Below are positions 53,823-64,000 of a stretch of 64,000 nucleotides of DNA, in pieces. Position numbers and translations under genes: made by a program. Every line of letters starts with the position of its first letter. Position 1 is the stretch's first letter. The DNA comes from Chrysomallon squamiferum. Its lineage: Eukaryota > Mollusca > Gastropoda > Neomphalida > Peltospiridae. The stretch lies in contig CM022667.1 of the NCBI GenBank assembly GCA_012295275.1, positions 17,565,245-17,629,244 on the forward strand, read 5' to 3'. The notes below the pieces were generated by a model. That model was not told the origin of the DNA and did not search any database. It saw nothing but the letters and a program-made list of their open reading frames with translations.

Positions 53823-55980
53823 TTTGATGGAATATATTTCTTCATTTACTTTAAACAAGACGTTTCTTTTTTCATTATATTGTTTATTGCTCATGTTTGT
53901 GAAGACTACATCCACAAGTACCAATGTGAACCAACAAAGCTAGAGAAAGATCATGTAACAGCTATAAATAATATTTTGAACTAGATGTTTTGTGACAGTC
54001 TTAACACAGAGGGCCTCAGTTTAATTCTAATTTAAATTTTTATGCAGTTAGTAAGTTGCACTTTCATGATCAACAGGACACAGGATTTCGAATACAAATG
54101 TCACAGCTTTAGTCACTATTTAATTTTCAGATCCTATAAGTAGTTTGCAAAAGTTATGGAAGAATAAATAATGTTGTGTTACAGCATAATGTAATAACAG
54201 TCTAAATTATATAATGCCAGGATTTGTTTATTTTACATGAAATTCAGCAGACAGAAAGCATCTTTTCTTTTTCAGTATGATAAATCCATCAAGAAAGACC
54301 TGGGTGGCTCTACTGTCTACCATAATGGCTCACAGAAATAATGTGAGTGATATTCTATATATAGCCTTATATATCAGCTCTAATAAAAACTATGTAGTGA
54401 TATATCATTTAAAATCTATCAAATATTCAAGGAATATATATATATATTACTGTCATTTCAAGATAAAAATACAGGTAGAGTGGAAAATGTTGTGAAGTAT
54501 TCCCTCTACTAGCAAAGCTGCTTTCATTGTATAACATGAATAAAAAACAAATTGTAGTCATTGTAAATGTGCAACAGATGTGTCTGTATTTATATGAAAA
54601 TTACAATGTTTGATTAATAATATTTTAATTCATATTTTTAATTTACATTGAATAAAATAATTTTTTAACTTGTTAATTTTAATTATTCTTTCAAGGCAAA
54701 TTCAGTCATACACACAAAATATAATACCTAACTGCAGATGTAAAATAAAGATTGATGTTTTGTACTGGATTTCCTCATCTGTATTGTAATCCTTCACCAT
54801 ATGTGATACCAGATGAGTACATTTTAAAATAAAAACTGAATTTATTAATGTAATGTTTCTTCTTTCCTCTACAAATGCCACGTGCATTCATTTATCTTTG
54901 AACTAAAAAGAATGGCAGGAAAAACAAGAAGTTAAACTGTTTTTGGTATTTTAATAATAAATATTAAACAATATGTACATGCGACAAGGTACACCATATA
55001 TCAACATATTTATAATTTAAAATGAAAACTATAAACATGTACAAGTTTATAAAGTTTTTTTCAACATTAATCATTACAATTTACTTCCTAGTATGAAATT
55101 TACTAAAAAAATAATCAAAATATTACTAAAATAATTATATTTGAGATGATTTTTTTTGTACAGTATACAATGCAGTCATTTATTATTTTACTTTTTTTAC
55201 TTTTTATTTTTTTAAATAAGGTAGTTTTAACCTTTTGAGTGCACTTTTATACTGATAGTACATTGAATAATAACAGAATTATCAATATGGTAATTGCCTT
55301 GTTTAAAGTTTTACTGGTTAAATGGTGATATCCATATTTGAAGGTAAAAAGATTAATTAAGAAGACTAGCAAGTTTAAAAATAGGATTGATCACAGAGTA
55401 CATCTTAATCAGAGGTATTTCAAAATATCGTTGATGTACTGAGGTATCTAATCAGATCAATAATAAAAAAAAAAAAAAATAATAATAATAATTAAAAAAA
55501 GAAGGAAATATATATATAAAAAATATTTAAAAAATGTAATTTTTCAGTTTACAAGTAAAGGCACTTTTTATCTCTTTACACTAATGTAATATTTATTTAA
55601 TTATATATGTACATATTTATTCATACACCTTTAATTAATAACAATTGGATAGAATTGTTGACTAAATGTATAGCAGCATAATATGCATATTTGAAACTTG
55701 GAATCATTTTCATTTTAAGCTTTTGTTTGTTTTAAATTTATTGCTGGCATAACTGGCATTTGAACAGTCTGCCTGCCAATTTAAGTTTAGAAGTTTTATC
55801 TTTCACAATATATGATTGCACATTTTAATTGAAGGTGATATTTCCATTTCTAATTAATATAGTGAATAATATTTAGTTATATATCTGAACTGAAGTAGTT
55901 GAATTATAAATTGCCTGGACATATGAAATGAAAATATTTCACTAAAGATGTTAGATGAGAAATATGCTAATTGGATTATG
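53823..55980. other. Intergenic plus LRRCC1 3' untranslated region
   Basis: The sequence between the transposon remnant and the LRRCC1 stop is A/T-rich, with scattered poly-A tracts and no coding exon that I can support. The LRRCC1 3' end must lie in the right part. Several TTTATT words are possible poly(A) signals on the minus strand. Confidence 0.5.
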
Positions 55981-56330
55981 TTAGATGAGATTTGACTGGA
56001 GATCTTCCAAGGTACGCGACATGTGTTTCAACTTTTCTTCCATTGTTCTTTTGGTTGTTTCATTCTCACGTAACAGTTCTCTCATTTCATCTTCTACAAA
56101 AGCCACCTACAATACATAAATAGCTGAATATTTAAAAAAAATTAATGAGTCAATAATATGAATACATTTTTAAAATAAATTTCTCATTTGTTTCATCATA
56201 TTTATTAGCACATATTAAAGATTCAAACAATAATGTATGGCTTATAATTATCTATTCTAAGAGAACGATTAATTTTTGAAAACCTCCAAACAATAACAAT
56301 AAAAGTAACATTAACAGTAACAGTAATGAC

Positions 56331-56368
<38 letters not shown>

Positions 56369-57337
56369 ACTACAACAAATATAACTGGTATTACTATTAC
56401 TAATTATTAATACAAATATCTGTGATTGATCTGGTTTAGAGCTAAATAAATATACTACCCGACAGTTTGCTGATTCAACCTGGTAACGCTTTTCTTCAAG
56501 TATTTCAGCTATTTTTTCCTGGAAAGCCTTTTCCTTGGCCTCCAGTTGTTTACGAAATGCATCATCCATGTTCCTGAGTTTCTCAATAGCCAAACTAAAA
56601 ATAAATCAGTATTAAAATAATCACAACAATAAGAATTAATCATCATCATCATGATAACAGAAACCCCAGAATAAAAAAACAATAGACATCAAACTGAAGT
56701 TAAAGAAAAGATAAATATAAAATAAAATAAAGTAAATAATAAAAGGTAAAAAGGAAATGAAGTACATGATGTGTGGTGTCTGTTCATACATATAAAATGG
56801 TACATACTTGGCAGCCTCAACTGCTTTATCTCTCTCCTTGGTTAGCTTTTGTTCCTTAGACTCCCAGTTTTCTTTCATCTGTGATACTTGCTGCTCCAGT
56901 TGTCCAATCAGAGAGGACTTTTCTTTCCACCGAGAATTTAAAATTCTGAATCCAATGCAAGAAAAATAGTTTTTTTAAAGACAAAAGTAACAGGGTTTTA
57001 ACCATGACAGCATTGAAGGCTTTATTATCAATACTTGTTTTTTTAAATAACTAATAAATTTTCATAAACAAATACAAAATAAAATATTAAGTAATGTAGT
57101 TTAAGAACAAAAACTATTTGAAAAACTATTAGAAATTTAATAAAAAAGAAAAAGATATTATGTTGGGATATTCAGGAAAAATAGTTTTTAAATGGTGGAA
57201 TAATAAAAGAGAAAATTACATCATATAAAAAAAATATATATATAGATTATAAAATCAACAACAGCAAAACAATAAACAACAACCACAACAACAAAAACAA
57301 AAACACTTAATATCTAATAAGAAAATATTTCAAAAGA

Positions 57338-57391
<54 letters not shown>

Positions 57392-58168
57392 ACACACACA
57401 CACACATATAAATGTGGGTTTTTTGTTTGTATTAAGAAAATTATCAAATTATTATTCAGCAAAAACATCTCAATATTTAAAGAAATGGGAATATAATATT
57501 TAATATCAAATATTTCAAAATATATATACTGTGATACCTCGACTTATGAGCAGTTTACTTCATGTGTTACCTCGCTGCAGAAGCATATCTGTTACTTTGT
57601 TTTTATACACTATTTGTCATTTATAAATACATTTTTCTTATTTAAAAACATGTAACAAAAAAAAAAAAAAAAACCTGTGGTTTTTGGTGGGCTGGAAGAG
57701 ATTAATGGTATTTCAATTAATTTGAGTTGGGAAAACTGATTTGGTATGTAAGCAAACTGAGATACGAGCTTGATCATGGAATGAATTAAACTCGCAAGTC
57801 AAGGTACCACTGTATATATTTACTGGGATTTTTTGTATTAAGGAAATCATTAAATTATTATTCATTTATATTAATAATAAAAAATGTTGGTTCTGTTTTA
57901 TTTTGTAATGTAAATTCACATATTATAAATACACCAACGAAATATATGGAAAATTATTATGACCATAAATGTACATATCAAAATCACAATAGATTTAAAG
58001 TCTGTAAATTAAATTATATTTTCCTTAATTTTCTTTAGCTCTGTAGTTTAGTCTATTTTTAGTGTAATATTATTTGCCCATTAGTATATTGAAAAATTAA
58101 AATACAGAACCTGTTAATGAAATTAATAATTATATATTAAAAAAATAAATAAAATAGTACTAGTAGTA

Positions 58169-58219
<51 letters not shown>

Positions 58220-59049
58220 TAATAATAATAAAATAATAAAAATAAAGGAAAGAGAATCTCCAAAAATATCTAAATCAATAAACAAAATAAATAAATAAAC
58301 AGAAGAAAACTATTTAGAACAATCTTCATTAACCTAGTCTTAATTGTTTAAATTAAATTACTGCAATAAAATGGAACAAAACAAAAAAAATATTCAACTT
58401 AAGAAAACTTCCATTGAATTCAGCATAATATAATAGTAATATAATTTACTCATGAGCTTTTTTTGATTCTTCTAATTCAGATTTCAAATCTTCAATTTGC
58501 AGCTTTAGTTCTTCTTTACGTTCTTGAAGTCTTTCTACCATTTCCTGTCATAGCAGAAAACAATAAACAAATGAACAAGAAAACGTTAGCAAATAAACTT
58601 TCAGTACAACAACATTTGATAAATAAAATCCATTCTATCAGTTACTGTAAATGGGTTGAAAAATAATAATGTAAATAATTAACAAAACCAAAACAGCAAC
58701 ATCAACAACAAGGGAAAAATATCCAAAATACAAGTCAAAAAAAAAAAAAAAAAAAGGGAGAAACAATGATGGAACCAAAAAACAAAAACAAAGAAACAAA
58801 AAATAAGCTTCAGAGTAACTAGCTTTGTTACATGCAAATAATTATTATTGGTTAATTAAAAAAAAAATATATATATTTATACCACACACTAGAAGAACAA
58901 ATTAAAAACATAATAATAATAAATAAATAAAAATAAAAAGGGAAAAATAATAACAAAAAGTACCAATTTATATGTGGAAAATGTTGTGTTAGGCATCACT
59001 ATTTTTATGGGCTTAAAATGCTTATAAATGGCAATTTAAGATTTTAATA

Positions 59050-59082
<33 letters not shown>

Positions 59083-61010
59083 GAAAGGTAACCTGAGCAT
59101 CTTGACTGGCAGATCTTTCCTCTGCAAGCTGCATTTCCAAATCTCTCTGTATCTTCAAAACTTCTTCTCTAGCTTTCTTCACCTCATTATCTCTCTCTAG
59201 TAATCCCTTTTAAACACAAACGTCTTCTTACATCTTCCCACATTAATTACTTCCATTCTAATCGTATTATTATTTTATTTATTTACTTTGAAATTCTGTA
59301 ATTTCTTTGTTGTTGTTTTATTATTATTATTACTATTATTACTATTTTTATTATTATTATATTATTAATTCCTATTATTTTATTATTTATTACTTTTTTA
59401 AATTTATTTTCATTATCAAATAGTCTTACATAATCAAGTATCTATGTATGTATCTGTGTTTGTGTGTGTGTGTGTGTATAAATATATATATATATATTTA
59501 TATGATGTATGTATATTTATGTATATGTATATAAATATAATATATCTATGTTTGTGTGTATATATGTGTGTGCATACATATATATATATATAAGTATGTA
59601 TATAAATATTAATGTCACCTCTTTCAGATTACGGATTGTTTCTGTCTGATCATCAATCATTTTACTTTTGATTCTAACAGCGTCTGTTTCTTTCTAAATA
59701 AACAGAGACAGTAAAAATAAATTTAAACAATTTTGGATAATGAAATGATGTTAGATTAAATATTAAAAAAAGGCAATTTTATGTTTTAGTACATATTTTA
59801 TAAAAATTGCTAAAGAGAATAATAATAATAAAATAATTATAAAACTATTTAAAAAAAAAAAATTGCCTTATTAATAGAAATATATAAAATAAACTGGTAT
59901 ACATTTAACAAACCCTCCTTCACTTCTTGATTCCTATTACTGTTTTTAAAATCTTGAAACTTATCCAGAAGAAACAGCAAGGGCTTATTTTTTCTTATTT
60001 TTAATTATTTTAATACAGGGTTATTTTATTTTTATTATTATTTTTTTATTTTTTACAATGCCAATAAAAATGAAGTTCATGCATTGATATTAAGGAAAAT
60101 AGCATAAAGGGTCAACAGACAAAATACTTAAGTGTTCTGTTATAAGTGTATATGTCAATTTAACTTCATTTTTAGAGTCTTAAAATAGACAAGAAAAATG
60201 TTACCAAATATTAAGAGATGAACATTTTAGTTTATTTATTATTATTATTTTTTAAATTCTATTTTGAATTCTGTTAAACAAAAATAAAAGAAAGGAAAGA
60301 TTTATAGTGTTAAAGTCTACTTACTTCCAGTTGCTTTTTCAAAGTTGAGATCTCAAAACTTAAACTTTCAATTTTTGACTCAAGTCTTCCACGATCCTGA
60401 GCAAGAGAGGCACCTGAATGAACAGTTTAAAATTAGAGTTTTTCTTTGTGTGCAGTGTCCACATAAATCAAAGACTAGAACTGTTTTGTAAAACAGAATC
60501 TATTTTAGAGTAGCATGTATGATACTAAATGCTAAGAAATAATATCATTTTTAGAAGCTTTTTTATATAAACATGTTATCTTTTTGTTGTTTTGTTTTGT
60601 ATATTTGCTCTGATGTTTAAACATAGGTATCTTGAATACTTAGGAACAAAAATAATTCTGTTGCAGTGACATAAATATATTTATCTTTTAGTATATTTAC
60701 CCTGATGAGCTAGTTCTTGACCCCACAGTTTTCTTTCAGCTTTCAAGCCCTCTATTACTGACTCTTGTGCCTGTACTTGTGCAGCCAGTTTGGTTTTCTC
60801 CTGCAGGATACAGCATAAATATATTTCAACTTTTCTCATAATTATTTCCATAGTCAGAGTACTGTCCTACAATTTGCTATGATACAGATATCAAATGTTT
60901 TAAAAATATTTTTATAGAAAATTTTAAAACTTTTTATCTACAAAGCTTTTATATATGTTACACACATACACACACAAACACACACACAATAAAACAAAAT
61001 GAAACAAAAA

Positions 61011-61042
<32 letters not shown>

Positions 61043-62872
61043 ATAATATAATATAATATAATATAATATAATAGAAATAATAATAATAATAAAAAAGAAA
61101 GAACGAAGCAATAGAAAAGGGAAATAACCTTTACCTTCTTAAGAAGTTCAAACTGCATCATTCTCTTCCTAGCTTCTTCAATGTGAGCTTCCAGCATTGT
61201 AACACGTTCCTGAAAGAAAAATAAAATCAATTAAACCTAGATTTTAAACAGTTTGTCATAATTTATGATATGAGCTAATTAAAAAATAAAATAAAACATG
61301 TGCCCATCGATGTACATTCCTCACACAAACAGATACACACAGATACATACAAATATACAGATAAACATGAGCATACTCAGGTGGTACTTATAACACATAT
61401 GTAAAGACAATTTTTAGGATGAACTACATAATACATGATAAAAAAATGATAAAGATAACAAAGTAATTAAGTTTTCATTTCAAACAAAACAAAATAAATA
61501 AATAAATAATACAAAATAAAAATAACAAACAAACAAACACAAACATATGAACTCACATAAAAACACAGACAGATGGATTATAAATATATTAAAATAATAA
61601 TTATGATAATAAAAGAATTATTATTATTATTTTTTTTAATAAAATTCCTTAATTATTCTTTGAAAAAAGCTCAAGAACAGTACTTGTTTAATTTCTGGCT
61701 TATAATTAAATAAAAGTCTTGTCTGTTGCTTCTAAACCAATGGTGAGAAAAATGTCTAATGTTTTTTTACATTAAATTCTTCTGAAAACGTTAGTGACAT
61801 TTAATAAAGAATTATTAATAATAATTTAAAAAGTCAACAGTACAGTGTGAGAAAAAAAAGATATTAAAAGTGATCTTTTTCACAACACTGACATTATTCA
61901 GTTTCAATCAATTTCTTATTGAAATGGATTTGAAATAAAAAGTATATGTCAGTCAAACTTACTATATGCATTAAATTAAATCAAAATTGATTTACACCTG
62001 GATCATCAAATGACAAATAGCAAATAACAGAAAACTTACAATCAAAAAATTAAATTAAATTATATTAAAGGCTGAAATGGTAACACAAATATAAAAGTGA
62101 CAATGAAAACAGATAATAACCAGCAGAATGACAACAAAAAACACAATAACACTAAAAAAATAACAATGTCAGAGGTATCAAAAACAAAATAAAATTAAAA
62201 TAACATGTTTGATACTAAAGTGACAAACATCTCACAGTATCAAAATGACAGTCATCTATATGACAATAATACCTAACAGATATGAAAGTTAAAAGCAAGA
62301 GGAATCAAGTACCATTGAACACAATGAGATATCAAGGAAACAGATAAACCACAATAAGAAATATCAAAGTGACAACAAATAGTGACATTCAGCTAATTAT
62401 AAGATAATAATGAGCAAAATTTTATTTATTATTTATTTACTTTAATTTTGTTTATTTATTTATTTTTATTTACTTATTTACTCTTTATTTTTTTCCACAT
62501 CCAAGGTCTTAAGAAAATGTATTGTCTTCATACTGAAAGCTGGATAGACATTATATTAATTGTCTAACATTCATACAAACTTTTATTATTTCCCTTTTCT
62601 GCATAAACTGATCTTAAAGTACCTGTAGGGAACAATATGAAACTGAACAAGGAAAAATGTCACTAGTCTCTGATCTGAAGTGAATGTAATAAATTGTTCA
62701 AAGAGATACTTAAATACTTAATTAGTTACGACTTGTAACATTTTAATAGAACAACAACATTGCAAGCATGGAAGTCAGGAGTAGAAGGAGAATGGGAAGA
62801 GATTTCCATCTATAAATCTCTTAACTCTCACTGTCTACATCTGTGTGTGTATGTATATAAAAATATGTATGT

Positions 62873-62912
<40 letters not shown>

Positions 62913-62985
62913 ATATACAAATATGTATGTGTATGTAAGTATATAAATATGAAAGTGTGTGTATGTATGTATATAAATATGTATG

Positions 62986-63040
<55 letters not shown>

Positions 63041-63698
63041 ATTTATCTAGAGAGAAAGAGAGGCAGGAAAACTGGATAACAACAAAGAGAAATAGACAGA
63101 TTTACTGATACCAATAAAGAGAACAGAGACACAGGAACACATTCCACTGCTAATTTTAAAAGCAATTACACTGTACTAGATAGATGCTAGTAATAGAAAA
63201 TGACATTCAAGAAAATCTTAAAATAAAACCACAGAATAGTCTGCTATCTTCCAGGAAACCTACACCAGAGAGTCATCAGACATGGTAACCAAATATTCTG
63301 AGATCTGAGGATAAACAAATCATCATCAAAGTCTATGATACAGGAGATGAATTGGTCCCAGGGAATCTGTGTCTCTAACCAATTACAGCTGATTTGTATA
63401 CAGACATTTAGACAGAATATGCTGTTATGTGCATAAAACAATCAATGTCTAAAACACGTCAAACAAACAAACAGTACCGACTTCCCAGACATAGCTGTAT
63501 TACAAAATGAAATTATCCATGCAAAAAAGAGAAAAAAAAATCAATTTTTAAAGAAAATCTTTATATGATAAACAGAAGAAAACTCACCCTATATTCAGTA
63601 CTCTGTTCACGTTTTGCTTTAGAAAGTTCTGTGATCCTTCCTTTTTGTTCTTTCACCAGCTGTTGAAGAGAATTTGTTTTTTTTATTAATGTTACCAC
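55981..63698 (-). CDS. LRRCC1: LRRCC1, C-terminal coiled-coil half (partial, 5' end outside window)
   Basis: Ten exons are visible: 63588-63698, 61135-61209, 60701-60800, 60325-60413, 59619-59693, 59093-59206, 58450-58544, 56808-56945, 56459-56594 and 55981-56106. They give 352 codons with consistent phases, opening at an acceptor. LRRCC1 is a centrosome/centriole protein needed for spindle-pole integrity and cilia. The human protein is about 1030 aa with N-terminal leucine-rich repeats and a long coiled coil. Seen here is continuous heptad-rich coiled coil. Collinear matches to the human C-terminus as I remember it include VRIKSKMIDDQTETIRNLKE, ERKEELK, SRWKEK, KLRNMDDAFRKQLEAKEK, VESAN and EMRELLREN. 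The leucine-rich repeats must lie to the right of 64000. The identification rests on remembered human sequence but the order of motifs is distinctive. Intron arrays and a MITE occur within the gene. Confidence 0.85.
56331..56366. repeat. (AAT)n microsatellite in an LRRCC1 intron
   Basis: An AAT array of 12 units, about 90 bases from the exon at 56459-56594. It creates a poly-leucine frame on the minus strand that is intronic. Confidence 0.95.
57339..57406. repeat. (CA)n microsatellite in an LRRCC1 intron
   Basis: An array of about 34 CA units with one GA interruption. Confidence 0.97.
57527..57814. mobile_element. 284 bp mariner/Tigger-type MITE with TA duplication
   Basis: The ends CTGTGATACCTCGACTTATG (left) and CAGTGGTACCTTGACTTGCG (reverse complement of right) are inverted repeats, matching at about 15 of 20 positions. 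TA lies directly outside both. The interior is non-coding with a poly-A tract. The GG/GA-T/A-ACCTCG core resembles the ends of the Tigger-like remnant at 11853-12371, so both may belong to related families. It lies in an LRRCC1 intron. Confidence 0.78.
58165..58220. repeat. (AAT)n microsatellite
   Basis: A short (TAG)n run passes into an AAT array, inside the LRRCC1 intron next to exon 58450-58544. Confidence 0.93.
61008..61072. repeat. (AAAT)n then (TATAA)n compound microsatellite
   Basis: About eight AAAT units are followed by about six TATAA units, within an LRRCC1 intron 60 bases from exon 61135-61209. Confidence 0.93.
62846..63040. repeat. Compound (GT)n/(GTAT)n microsatellite
   Basis: Two (GT)n blocks are separated by GTATGTATATAAATATG-type units that recur about four times, a higher-order repeat of roughly 45 bases. 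It lies in the 2.4 kb LRRCC1 intron and produces Val/Cys and Thr/His frames that are artefacts. Confidence 0.9.
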
Positions 63699-64000
63699 CT
63701 AAAACACACACACACACAGAGAGAATCACACACACAATTGCTACTATATAAGATATCTAACCAAATATTTTGAGTTTGACATCTCATCTGTCCAATCAAC
63801 TAAATATCATAACCAAACAATAATATGAATGCAAATGCTCAAATTATACAATAAAGTAAAAACCCATCTCTCTGATCTTCTATTTCAGTGTATCTCTGTA
63901 TAATTCAGGTATTTATAGTTTTAACAACAAAAAAAACCGATCACAGCAACTAATTATCTATATGTTTTCATTTAAAATTATTTCTCTTATATATCTTATA

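Noticed and set aside
62760-63050. Val/Cys-rich and Thr/His-rich frames
   Set aside because: Translation of the compound (GT)n array in an LRRCC1 intron.
63244-63441. 65-codon minus-strand frame in an LRRCC1 intron
   Set aside because: No acceptor/donor pair with matching phase and no resemblance to LRRCC1 coiled coil; possibly repeat-derived, but not supportable.

Overview
The window is nuclear DNA from an invertebrate animal. It is AT-rich, full of microsatellites, and its genes are split by introns with GT/AG borders. It carries no bacterial operons, CRISPR array, rRNA gene or convincing tRNA gene. The proteins resemble vertebrate orthologues closely. Long (CA)n, (TCTG)n and (AAT)n arrays and two tRNA-like SINE heads fit a lophotrochozoan, perhaps a mollusc or cephalopod. 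That placement is inference; I cannot name the species.

Five protein-coding genes were rebuilt exon by exon with consistent splice phases. From left to right: (1) a PTP1B/TC-PTP-type tyrosine phosphatase, minus strand, 9 coding exons, 10907-19287, 463 aa, with a C-terminal membrane anchor; (2) MDP1, a HAD-family phosphatase, minus, 6 exons, 21001-25567, 170 aa; (3) SDR39U1, an atypical short-chain dehydrogenase/epimerase-like protein, plus, 6 exons, 26786-29606, 303 aa; (4) the AP-1 clathrin adaptor gamma subunit, minus, 21 coding exons, 35773-47476, 818 aa, with a probable upstream non-coding exon near 51.5 kb; (5) the C-terminal 352 codons of LRRCC1, a centrosomal coiled-coil protein, minus, 10 exons, 55981-63698, whose 5' part lies beyond the right edge. 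One further exon-like coding block (4862-5070, minus) was not recognised.

The layout is: a repeat-rich left flank (1-10.9 kb), the phosphatase pair (10.9-25.6 kb), a divergent MDP1/SDR39U1 promoter region (25.6-26.8 kb), a low-complexity convergent intergenic region (29.6-35.8 kb), AP1G (35.8-51.6 kb), a transposon-bearing intergenic region (51.7-56 kb), and LRRCC1. The five genes act in different cellular processes and do not form a pathway. From memory, however, AP1G2, MDP1 and SDR39U1 all lie in human 14q11.2-q12, so part of the order may be ancient linkage.

The most interesting non-genic content is a set of DNA-transposon remnants lodged mainly in introns. They are a Tigger/pogo-like element with transposase residue and TA target duplication, a related 284 bp MITE, a TIR-bounded MITE, a piggyBac transposase fossil, a 1.5 kb element with exact TTAA duplications, and a 1.27 kb TIR element encoding a PHD-like zinc finger. 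There is also a roughly 115 bp satellite-like tandem array inside MDP1. I found no convincing previously undescribed functional system; the transposon fossils and the candidate regulatory exons are the items most worth testing.
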